DNA from: Chloroflexota bacterium
GTDB lineage: Bacteria > Chloroflexota > Dehalococcoidia > GIF9 > UBA5629
Direction: 5' to 3'
DNA: 5,997 nucleotides
Assembly (NCBI GenBank): GCA_026389635.1
Contig: JAPLHM010000247.1
Location: 1 to 5,997, forward strand
Positions 1 to 5,216 of this stretch are shown piece after piece (the first letter of the stretch is position 1; each line of letters opens with the position of its first letter). The notes below the pieces were generated by a model, which saw nothing but the letters and a program-made list of their open reading frames with translations, was not told the DNA's origin and did not search any database. A program made the position numbers and the translations under genes.

Positions 1-397
1 TGGCGATTGTCTGCACCCGCAGCGTCTTCTTCATGGTCATGGGATAGGTGGCGCCACCCTTGATGGTGGCATCATTGCCTGTGATGAGGACCTCCCTGCC
101 GCAGACCACACCGAGACCGCACACCAGTCCCGCCCCATGGATCATACCATCGTACATGCCGCGTCCTGCCAGGGGTGCGATCTCCAGAAAAGGAGTAGTG
201 CGGTCTAAAAGAAGCTCCAGCTTTTCACGGATAGGCATCTTTCCCTGGGACGCAATACGGTCTTTGGCCTTCTGCGGGCGGTCGTCCCGCGCTTTGCGCA
301 ACTCCTCCTTCAGCCCCGATACCAGGGCCTCCATGGAATCGAAGTTCCTGCGGTATTCATCCGATGTGGTGTCGATTTTCGTTTCGATCTCATCCAT
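1..397 (-). CDS. Acyl-CoA carboxylase, carboxyltransferase (beta) subunit, MCC-beta-like; N-terminal part, cut by window edge
   Basis: Reading leftward from the ATG at 397-395, about 132 codons remain open to the window edge. The protein begins MDEIETKIDTTSDEYRRNF, followed by a charged helical stretch and a PIREKLELLLD segment. It then has GMYDGMIHGAG and, near the edge, NDATIKGGATYPMT. This order is typical of the carboxyltransferase subunit of biotin-dependent acyl-CoA carboxylases, closest in style to methylcrotonyl-CoA carboxylase beta. The family transfers a carboxyl group from carboxybiotin to an acyl-CoA in the cytoplasm. The acyl-CoA substrate cannot be fixed from this N-terminal quarter; propionyl- or geranyl-CoA type enzymes remain possible. 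A strong Shine-Dalgarno, AGGGAGG at 408-414, lies 10 nt upstream of the chosen start. The ATG directly after it (407-405) gives only a five-codon frame. The family N-terminus matches the chosen start well. The gene has its own strong promoter and stands divergent from the DUF5678 gene. Confidence 0.88.
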   Translation of the reverse strand, partial: MDEIETKIDTTSDEYRRNFDSMEALVSGLKEELRKARDDRPQKAKDRIASQGKMPIREKLELLLDRTTPFLEIAPLAGRGMYDGMIHGAGLVCGLGVVCGREVLITGNDATIKGGATYPMTMKKTLRVQTIA

Positions 398-454
398 GCC
401 CGTTCATCCTCCCTGTGACCAAACTTTGATAAATTTACAAAATAGACAGCAATA

Positions 455-469
455 TTGAATCTGGTTCAA
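455..469. promoter_or_regulatory. Candidate operator: inverted repeat over the predicted transcription start
   Basis: TTGAA (455-459) and TTCAA (465-469) form a perfect inverted repeat with a 5-nt spacer TCTGG. It sits directly downstream of the -10 box of the leftward promoter, covering the predicted start point, a classic place for a repressor site. The arms are short and no regulator gene is visible in the window, so the operator role is inference from position. Confidence 0.35.
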
Positions 470-470
470 A

Positions 471-499
471 ATAATAACAGCGTTCATGGGTTGTGTCAA
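471..499 (-). promoter_or_regulatory. Sigma70-type promoter of the carboxyltransferase gene
   Basis: On the - strand the sequence reads TTGACA (494-499), a 17-nt spacer, then TATTAT (471-476). The -35 box is perfect, the spacing optimal, and the -10 differs from TATAAT at one position. The predicted start of transcription is near 464, giving a leader of about 65 nt before the ATG at 397. The orientation and position fit the acyl-CoA carboxylase gene. Confidence 0.78.
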
Positions 500-560
500 G
501 GTTGTTGTATCAGAACTAAGGGTAAAGGATCACTGTGGACAGGTGGTCTGGATGTAAGGG

Positions 561-589
561 TTGTCTTTTCGTGTTGTTGGCGGTAATAT
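561..589 (+). promoter_or_regulatory. Possible promoter for the DUF5678-protease pair
   Basis: TTGTCT (561-566), a 17-nt spacer and TAATAT (584-589) give 4/6 matches in each box at ideal spacing. Transcription would start near 596, about 47 nt before the ATG at 643. It is much weaker than the divergent leftward promoter and could be fortuitous in AT-rich DNA. Confidence 0.35.
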
Positions 590-642
590 GAGTACAGTGG
601 GTTGGTGATTATATGTTTATGTGGAATGCACAGGGATGAATC

Positions 643-933
643 ATGGTCGTATCTGAGAAATTAATAAACGAGGCTTTAAATTCCGCTGGTGGCAAGGAAC
701 AGTTCGCCAGGCAATATAAGCAATACAGCAATAGTGTGCTGTTCATAGATGAACACAGGCAGGATTTGCTGAAAAAGCACGACGGCGAATGGATAGCAGT
801 TTATAATTCCGAGGTGGTTGCCAGTGGCAAAAAATACGACGTATTGACCCGCAAGCTTATTCGCCTTAAGGTGCCCATTAAGGAAGTAGCTATTAAATTC
901 ATCTCAAGCCGCAAAGTTGTGACGCTTTTCTAA
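643..933 (+). CDS. Small DUF5678 domain protein
   Basis: A 96-residue soluble protein of unknown biochemical function. The C-terminal half, from about residue 38, reads DLLKKHDGEWIAVYNSEVVA, then a GKKYDVLTRKL helix and an EVAIKFIS strand. This matches my recollection of the DUF5678 pattern (a 'kYpGkWVav...geVVa.G' core followed by a helix and a short strand). The first 37 residues are charged and probably helical. No signal peptide, membrane segment or metal-binding Cys/His cluster is visible. The start at ATG 643 has a modest AGGGA at 632-636, 6 nt upstream; GTG at 646 is an alternative. The stop is followed after 3 nt by the retropepsin-like protease gene, so the two are almost certainly one transcript and probably act together. 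The block is more AT-rich than the carboxyltransferase and symporter genes around it. Confidence 0.72.
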   Translation: MVVSEKLINEALNSAGGKEQFARQYKQYSNSVLFIDEHRQDLLKKHDGEWIAVYNSEVVASGKKYDVLTRKLIRLKVPIKEVAIKFISSRKVVTLF

Positions 934-936
934 AAT

Positions 937-1377
937 ATGCGGAAAATACCGTGTAGATTATCAACATTTGGATTTCATATGTCGCCTGCACCAGCCGTGC
1001 AGGCGCTTTGCTATATACCCCGTATACATCACAGCGAATGGGTGGATTTCATGATAGATACCGGAGCATCAGCCACATGCCTCAACGGCACCTATGCGTT
1101 AGGTTTAGAACAATATAAGCGCACGGGCACTGTCCGTCAATCGACTGGAATCAGCGGAAGCTGCGACTATTTCTACGAGGATGCTCTGCTGATTTTTATG
1201 GATATCATAGGGAGCCAGGTAGCTGAGTCAATAAAGCTGGGCATTCAGTGTATCCCTGCTACCACTCAGAATGATCCGGAATGGCTGCATTGTCCCTGCC
1301 TGCTGGGCCGGGATATTATAAACAAATACACTTTTACTTACGATGCGCAAAACGGACGGGCAACGCTGGAGGGGTAG
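937..1377 (+). CDS. Retropepsin-like aspartic protease (clan AA), single domain
   Basis: A 146-residue protein with the signature of a retroviral-type aspartic protease. The active-site loop is F-M-I-D-T-G-A-S at residues 38-45, with Asp41 as the catalytic residue. A Gly-rich flap-like turn lies near 70-75 (TGISGS), and the C-terminal CLLGRDIIN at 121-129 matches the LLGRD motif of the family. A family-like tail, FTYD...GRATL, follows. Only one DTG is present, so the enzyme must dimerise to form an active site. The N-terminal PAPAVQALCYIPR resembles the first strands of bacterial members, which supports the ATG at 937 over the internal ATG at 979. There is no Shine-Dalgarno, so translation is probably coupled to the DUF5678 gene ending 3 nt upstream. 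No signal peptide or membrane segment is seen, so it is likely cytoplasmic. Its substrate is unknown; the DUF5678 partner is a candidate substrate or regulator by position only. Confidence 0.82.
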   Translation: MRKIPCRLSTFGFHMSPAPAVQALCYIPRIHHSEWVDFMIDTGASATCLNGTYALGLEQYKRTGTVRQSTGISGSCDYFYEDALLIFMDIIGSQVAESIKLGIQCIPATTQNDPEWLHCPCLLGRDIINKYTFTYDAQNGRATLEG

Positions 1378-1426
1378 GTGTAACAAGCTATACCGCTAAA
1401 TGTACAAAAATAAAATCGGGTTACAC
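1378..1426. repeat. 7-bp inverted repeat flanking a 35-nt AT-rich spacer
   Basis: GTGTAAC at 1378-1384, immediately after the protease stop codon, is exactly inverted as GTTACAC at 1420-1426. The 35-nt spacer is AT-rich. The loop is too long and the T-run absent for an intrinsic terminator, so this may be a pair of half-sites or chance. The rest of the 105-nt gap up to the SnoaL-like gene shows only the ribosome binding site. Confidence 0.3.
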
Positions 1427-1482
1427 GGGTCAATTAGTTGAGCGACCTGAGGTGATAACCGAGGGCGAAGGAGGAAAATACG

Positions 1483-1911
1483 ATGGAAACCAAAGAAGTT
1501 ATAGCAAAAGTACGTTGGGCATTGGAGGAAGCTGCCAAGGGGAATGTCGATGGGTTGGATCAAATCCACGACCCTGGCATTGTAATCCATTTGTATCCCT
1601 TCCCTGACATTAAAGGGCTGCAGGCGGAGAAGCAAAGCCGTCTTGCTGCGTGGAAAGGTTTTTCCGATATCCGCACTGATTGGGAAGAGACGGTCAGCGA
1701 AGGTGATACCCTTGTTGCCCGTTATACCGTGCGTGTTAAACATACCGGCGTAAATCCGCAGTTTCCGGTGCCGCCTACAGGCAAGGAGGTCGTCCTGCGC
1801 GGTTGCTTTATTGCTCACCGAAAGAATGGCAAGGACGTCGAAATATTTGAGTATGATGACTGGTTGGGTTTTCTACAACAGCTCGGCGTGGTACCACCAA
1901 TTGGACCTTGA
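1483..1911 (+). CDS. SnoaL-like / ester cyclase family protein (NTF2 fold)
   Basis: A 142-residue protein of normal length for the SnoaL-like polyketide-cyclase/ester-cyclase group of the NTF2 fold. These are small cone-shaped domains that bind hydrophobic ligands, and some catalyse cyclisation or isomerisation. Recognisable elements run in order. Residues 6-24 form a helix. HLYPFPDIKG spans 36-45, followed by a helix with KQSRLAAWKGF. Then come EGDTLVARYTV (73-83), KHTG and PPTGKEV (97-103), and the closing DWLGFLQQLGVVPP (126-139). This ending is characteristic, so the protein appears complete. The ribosome binding site AAGGAGG (1468-1474) with 8-nt spacing is the best in the window and fixes the ATG at 1483. 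Neither the sequence nor the neighbours identify a substrate. The stop codon coincides with the start of a solute-binding-protein remnant in another frame. Confidence 0.82.
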   Translation: METKEVIAKVRWALEEAAKGNVDGLDQIHDPGIVIHLYPFPDIKGLQAEKQSRLAAWKGFSDIRTDWEETVSEGDTLVARYTVRVKHTGVNPQFPVPPTGKEVVLRGCFIAHRKNGKDVEIFEYDDWLGFLQQLGVVPPIGP

Positions 1912-2212
1912 AGCACTGGAGAAACTCGTTGACAACAGGGTGCAGCTCTGGCTTGGCAATAAAGGGAGATTGGCGGTAACCGCCAGGCAGGCGGGCATAC
2001 GACCGGACGAACTGGTTGAATTCCCCGTCGTAGTGACACAGGCAGACCTCTATGTAGCAATAGGTAAAGATGTCCCTGACAGCGCCGTGGCGGCCTGGCA
2101 GAAAACACTCGATTCGTTGAAGCAGGAGAAGGATGCGGACGGCAAAACCGTATACGGCAAAATACTGGCAAAATATGATAATTTTGACTACATACAAAGC
2201 CTGCTCAAGTGA
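1901..2212 (+). pseudogene. C-terminal fragment of a periplasmic amino-acid-type solute-binding protein (SBP_bac_3-like)
   Basis: After the SnoaL-like stop, frame 2 carries about 103 residues that resemble the last lobe of a family-3 extracellular solute-binding protein. Key segments are LEALEKLVDNRVQLWLG, then AGIRPDELVEFPVVVTQADLYVAIGKD, then VPDSAVAAWQKTLDSLK and GKILAKYDNF, ending in a normal stop. In intact family members this part is preceded by roughly 130-170 residues, including a secretion signal; none of that is encoded upstream in any frame. The frame is open from an ATG at 1811, but the 1811-1900 stretch is only the shadow of the SnoaL-like gene. No Shine-Dalgarno precedes the in-frame TTG at 1901. 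The fragment most likely remains from a deletion or recombination that placed the SnoaL-like gene against an older transporter gene. A metagenomic assembly join is the main alternative. No ABC permease or ATPase gene is present in the window. Confidence 0.68.
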
Positions 2213-2228
2213 CGTTATGTGATCCATT

Positions 2229-2248
2229 AACTGGGGAACCCCCGTTTT
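2229..2248 (+). terminator. Weak hairpin with short T-run upstream of the symporter gene
   Basis: AAC-T-GGGG (2229-2236) can pair with CCCC-GTT (2240-2246) around a 3-nt loop with one bulged T, followed by TT and then AA. This could end transcripts from the SnoaL/solute-binding-fragment block before the symporter gene. The U-tract is short, so termination is probably inefficient, and the structure may be incidental. Confidence 0.28.
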
Positions 2249-2262
2249 AAACAGGAGGCATT

Positions 2263-3582
2263 ATGCAGCAGCTCACACTCGGTCAAAAGCTTTCCTACGC
2301 CATGGGAGGCATGGCTCTCAACCTGGCGAACCTGGTGATCTCGCAATGGCTGCTCAAGCTCTACGTTCCCAGCAAGGACACAGCCCTGGTAGCCGTAGCG
2401 CTGTTTTCCATCATCTTCATGATCGGCAGGGTACTCGACGGGATTACCGAGCCTATAGCCGGTTTCCTGAGCGACCACTGGCGATCAAAGCTCGGGCGGC
2501 GCATCCCGTTCATAATGGTTATGACGTTGCCGACGGCGCTGGTCACTTTCCTCCTCTGGATACCTCCCTTTCCCAATGAGATGAACTGGCTCAATGCCGT
2601 GTGGGTATTCGCACTGGTACAGCTATTCTTCATATGCTGGTCGCTGTTAGCTAACCCCTACATGGCCCTGCTGCCCGAGATTACCAGCAATTTAAAGGAG
2701 CGCGTGAATATCTCTACCATGCAGGCGGTCTTTTTAATGGTGGGCACTTTGATTTTCGCCGTCATGGGTCCGATCAAGGATGCGTTTGGATGGATCGGCA
2801 TCGGCATTGTGACCGGAGGGCTTACCATTATTTCATTCGCGCCGACCGTTTTTGCCATCAAAGAAAAACCATCGGACGGTGACGGGACACCTCGTGAGAA
2901 GCTGAGATTCGGCCTGATCTTCGACTGGGCAAGGACGACACTCAAGAACCGCGCCTTCGTTTACCTGCTGGCCGCCACGGCATTCCTGTGGTTCTCCCTC
3001 AACATGGTGATCCTGCTAGTGCCGTTCTGGGTACAGTATGTCCTCGGCATGACCGACAGCGAGGTGGTGCTCCTCATGGCGCCGCTGCTGGCGACCAATA
3101 TCATCTTCTTTTTTGTATTTAATTTCCTGGCAAAAAGGTACGGAAAATATGCCATATTCCTTGTAACGCTGGCCAGCGCCGTCGTGACTATGCCGCTGCT
3201 GTGCTTGGTTGGCGTACTGCCCTTCGGTGATAAAATGCTGCAGTCCCAGGTGGTGATGGCGCTGATCGGCATACCCGTGGCGGGAATCATGGTGCTCCCC
3301 TTCGCCCTGCTGGCCGATGTAATCGATTATGATGAAAAACTCACCGGCAAGCGCAGAGAGGGTATATACGTGGGGGTGCAGGCCTTCTTCCAGAAGATAG
3401 CCATCGGGATTTCCATCGCTGTGGCGGCGGCATTGATGTACGCGGGAGGCGATTTGAAGCCCACCGAACTGGGCCTCAAACTTATCTCCCTGACCGCCGG
3501 CGCAGTGGCTGTGATTTCATTACTGGTCTTTCTGCGCTATCCCATCCGGGAAAAGGACGGGAAGGCCTACCTGAAGGAATAA
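2263..3582 (+). CDS. GPH-family (MelB-like) sugar:cation symporter, MFS superfamily
   Basis: A 439-residue integral membrane protein with about twelve hydrophobic segments, roughly at 12-34, 41-62, 81-102, 108-130, 152-172, 176-198, 231-258, 266-289, 295-320, 328-350, 371-394 and 403-425. Glycoside-pentoside-hexuronide:cation symporter motifs are clear. GRVLDGITEPIAGFLSD (55-71) is followed by RSKLGRR. LLPEITSNLKERVNI (136-150) follows helix 4, and ADVIDYDEKLTGKRREG (351-367) lies before helix 11. The family imports glycosides, pentosides or hexuronides with Na+ or H+. The helix-2 motif reads D59-G-I-T-E63-P where MelB has D-x-x-x-D-P, so the second acidic residue is Glu. The start ATG at 2263 is set by AGGAGG at 2253-2258, with a short 4-nt spacing. 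It converges on the GH1-like gene, a common pairing for uptake and processing of glycosides, but the actual substrate is unknown. Confidence 0.9.
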   Translation: MQQLTLGQKLSYAMGGMALNLANLVISQWLLKLYVPSKDTALVAVALFSIIFMIGRVLDGITEPIAGFLSDHWRSKLGRRIPFIMVMTLPTALVTFLLWIPPFPNEMNWLNAVWVFALVQLFFICWSLLANPYMALLPEITSNLKERVNISTMQAVFLMVGTLIFAVMGPIKDAFGWIGIGIVTGGLTIISFAPTVFAIKEKPSDGDGTPREKLRFGLIFDWARTTLKNRAFVYLLAATAFLWFSLNMVILLVPFWVQYVLGMTDSEVVLLMAPLLATNIIFFFVFNFLAKRYGKYAIFLVTLASAVVTMPLLCLVGVLPFGDKMLQSQVVMALIGIPVAGIMVLPFALLADVIDYDEKLTGKRREGIYVGVQAFFQKIAIGISIAVAAALMYAGGDLKPTELGLKLISLTAGAVAVISLLVFLRYPIREKDGKAYLKE

Positions 3583-3600
3583 ACCGGTTTACGGTTTTTT
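3581..3600. terminator. Short shared terminator hairpin between convergent genes
   Basis: AAACCG (3581-3586) pairs with CGGTTT (3592-3597) across the 5-nt loop GTTTA, and the + strand continues with three more T. It overlaps the symporter stop codon and abuts the GH1-like stop on the other strand. The + direction has a usable U-run of six. The - direction is weaker because the arm is followed by ATT. Confidence 0.5.
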
Positions 3601-5033
3601 CACTGCGGTAAAAAGCTCTTTAGTTCCCGGTTTTCCGGCAGGCGGTTGTTCTGCGCGATAAAGCGGTAGAGGCGCGCCGATGCTGTTTCAGTCCGCTCAA
3701 GTGTGTCCATGTTCACCCGGTACAGGCCGAACTTCGGTCCGAATCCTTTGGCCCACTCCCAGTTGTCGGTAAGGCTCCAATACGTGAAGCCGAAGATGGG
3801 ACAGCCCTCCTCTATCAGACGGTGCACCCAGGCAAGGTGGTCCAGAATAAACCGGGGCCGCCGATCGTCTTTGGCGTCGGCCAGTCCGCTTTCGGCGATC
3901 ATGATAGGGATGTTCCCGTAGCGGCGTGCGACCGTTTTGCAGATATGGTATATCCCCTCTGGATATATCTCCCATCCCATATCGGTCACCGGGTACTTGG
4001 AATAACTTGTGCGGTTGATCATTCCCGGTTTGAGCGGATTAAAGGAAAGGATCTCGCGCGTGTAATAATTGACGCCTATCCAGTCCATCGTGTTCTTAAG
4101 AATATCGTTGCTCTCCTTTAGCCTGGGGCCCAGGAGAACGTTTATGTCGATAACGCCGCTATGGATGGCATCGAGGAAATTCCAGTTGAATATCCTGTCG
4201 GTCTGACCTACGACGACGCGGTCCATGAAAAAGCCCTTGGGCTGGTAATGGAAAAAGAAGTAGATGATGCCGACTTTGGGAATTTTCCGCAAACCGTTTT
4301 CTTCAATTGTCCCGTGTTCTTTGATTATGTGATATGCCTTCGCGTGAGCATGGATGAGCGTCCGGTAGATTTGCACCGCCTGCACAAGGTCTTTTTTATT
4401 GGGCGGAATATCTCCCAGCCCGTACCCGGACAGGGCGTATATCTGCGAATCGATCATGGTGCTCCAGTAGTCGACATACTGACCGAAGCGGACGGCGCAC
4501 TCCCGCACAAAGGCCTCCCAGCGCTCCATCACCACATCGTTTTCCCATCCCCCTGTGTCGGCAGCCCACTGCGGCAGCGTAAAATGCCAGAGATTAAAAA
4601 ATACTGTGAAGCCTTTTTCTTTCAGCGAAATCAGCATGGCCTCATAGTGCTTCCAGGCGTCAGCGTCATAGACGCCCACATGAGGTTCCACCCGGCTCCA
4701 TTCGATGCCGATGCGGTGCGCGTTCTGGCCGTCGCGTCTGGCCAGCTCAAAATCGCTCTCATAGCGGTTGTAGAAATCCACGGAGCGTCCGCAGACATCA
4801 CCGTTCTCAATGGGCGAAGGCTTTTGCGACTCCCAGCGCGCCCAGTCATTGTTGAGGTTCCCGCCCTCATGCTGGTATGCGTCCTCGCCGGTCCCCCACA
4901 GGAATCCATTGGGAAATTCCTGGCCCTGTACGGGCAGCTTCCGCGATGGAGGATGAATGCGCAGGCTACCGTAGAGAACGGTACCGGCGATTACGACGGC
5001 GAGTATGACAATCGCGCCAATGATAAAATACAT
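3600..5033 (-). CDS. Membrane-anchored glycoside hydrolase family 1 homologue with altered acid/base motif
   Basis: A 477-residue protein. Residues 2-22 are a hydrophobic anchor (YFIIGAIVILAVVIAGTVLYG), followed by a basic linker and a complete GH1 (beta/alpha)8 barrel from about residue 40. GH1 landmarks are present: FLWGTGEDAYQHEGG with Gln54, the glycone-binding Gln; IEWSRVEP at 110-117; NLWHFTLPQW with His150; MIAESG with Glu381, the nucleophile position; and YWSLTDNWEWAKGFGPKFGL at 418-437 with Glu426. The acid/base motif that normally reads T-F-N-E-P is T-M-I-D-S at 192-196. Glu is thus replaced by Asp195, and the Asn that contacts the 2-hydroxyl by Ile194. GH1 enzymes normally hydrolyse beta-glucosides or galactosides with retention. 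This one may be slow, transglycosylating or inactive. The DNWEW..G.GPKFGL ending and N-terminal anchor recall the archaeal LacS/plant SFR2 branch. Positive residues follow the anchor, so a cytoplasm-facing domain is possible. The start ATG at 5033 has a weak AGGCGG 6 nt upstream. The gene lies 42 nt past the tRNA-Pro. Confidence 0.9.
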   Translation of the reverse strand: MYFIIGAIVILAVVIAGTVLYGSLRIHPPSRKLPVQGQEFPNGFLWGTGEDAYQHEGGNLNNDWARWESQKPSPIENGDVCGRSVDFYNRYESDFELARRDGQNAHRIGIEWSRVEPHVGVYDADAWKHYEAMLISLKEKGFTVFFNLWHFTLPQWAADTGGWENDVVMERWEAFVRECAVRFGQYVDYWSTMIDSQIYALSGYGLGDIPPNKKDLVQAVQIYRTLIHAHAKAYHIIKEHGTIEENGLRKIPKVGIIYFFFHYQPKGFFMDRVVVGQTDRIFNWNFLDAIHSGVIDINVLLGPRLKESNDILKNTMDWIGVNYYTREILSFNPLKPGMINRTSYSKYPVTDMGWEIYPEGIYHICKTVARRYGNIPIMIAESGLADAKDDRRPRFILDHLAWVHRLIEEGCPIFGFTYWSLTDNWEWAKGFGPKFGLYRVNMDTLERTETASARLYRFIAQNNRLPENRELKSFLPQ

Positions 5034-5046
5034 TTATACCCGCCTG

Positions 5047-5070
5047 AAAAATCTAACGGCCACTGTCAGA
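5047..5070 (-). terminator. Probable intrinsic terminator of the tRNA-Pro transcript
   Basis: On the - strand TCTGAC (5070-5065) pairs with GTTAGA (5057-5052), one G-U pair included, around a 7-nt loop, followed by five T (5051-5047). It lies 5 nt past the CCA end of the tRNA and 13 nt before the GH1-like start. The stem is short and AT-rich, so some readthrough into the GH1-like gene is plausible. Confidence 0.42.
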
Positions 5071-5075
5071 GGGAA

Positions 5076-5150
5076 TGGTCGGGGTGAGTGGATTTGAACC
5101 ACCGGCCTCATGGTCCCAAACCATGCGCGCTACCACTGCGCTACACCCCG
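5076..5150 (-). tRNA. tRNA-Pro (anticodon UGG), CCA encoded
   Basis: On the - strand the cloverleaf folds completely. The acceptor arm CGGGGTG (5150-5144) pairs with CACCCCG (5086-5080). The D stem is GCGC/GCGC with loop AGTGGTA. The anticodon stem CATGG/CCATG encloses loop TTTGGGA, with anticodon TGG at 5118-5116. The variable loop is AGGCC, and the T stem GGTGG/CCACT carries the TTCAAAT loop. The discriminator is A (5079), followed by an encoded CCA (5078-5076). It decodes CCN proline codons. It has its own promoter immediately upstream and a hairpin downstream. No duplicate of its 3' end occurs in the window, so there is no sign of integration here. Confidence 0.95.
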
Positions 5151-5159
5151 CAGGAAAAG

Positions 5160-5188
5160 AGTATAGGTTACTAAAAAAGTTGAGTCAA
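5160..5188 (-). promoter_or_regulatory. Sigma70-type promoter of tRNA-Pro
   Basis: On the - strand TTGACT (5188-5183), a 17-nt spacer and TATACT (5165-5160) each match consensus at 5 of 6 positions. Transcription would begin near 5153, only a few bases before the mature 5' end of the tRNA at 5150. It sits wholly in the 66-nt gap after the iron-sulfur subunit gene, so the tRNA is transcribed independently. Confidence 0.75.
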
Positions 5189-5216
5189 GAAATGCGCTGC
5201 CCCGTGAACCGGCCGG

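Larger units (their letters stand above)
398..642. other. Divergent intergenic region, AT-rich
   Basis: About 245 nt separate the leftward carboxyltransferase gene from the rightward DUF5678 gene. Besides the two promoters and the short inverted repeat listed separately, I see no further gene or RNA. A rightward open frame crosses from 48 to 458, but it is antisense to the carboxyltransferase gene and has no family features. Confidence 0.6.

Noticed and set aside
48..458. 136-residue open frame on the + strand
   Set aside because: It is antisense to the carboxyltransferase gene, Ser/Pro/Arg-rich like a typical shadow frame, and has no family signature.
1281..1607. 108-residue + frame bridging the protease and SnoaL-like genes
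   Set aside because: It overlaps both well-supported genes out of frame and has no domain features.
1811..1900. Upstream extension of the solute-binding fragment to the ATG at 1811
   Set aside because: This stretch is the +1 shadow of the SnoaL-like gene, and its translation does not resemble the solute-binding family, so the fragment was started near 1901.
1808..2227. Open frames on the - strand opposite the solute-binding fragment
   Set aside because: The + strand frame has clear solute-binding-protein similarity, whereas the - strand translations show no domain and no ribosome binding site.
4161..5087. 308-residue open frame on the + strand
   Set aside because: It is entirely antisense to the GH1-like gene, whose family motifs are unmistakable. 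The + translation shows no recognisable domain and runs past the GH1 start without a plausible ribosome binding site.
5076..5150. tRNA-Pro as an integration (att) site
   Set aside because: No second copy of the tRNA 3' end, integrase or element boundary is seen in the window.
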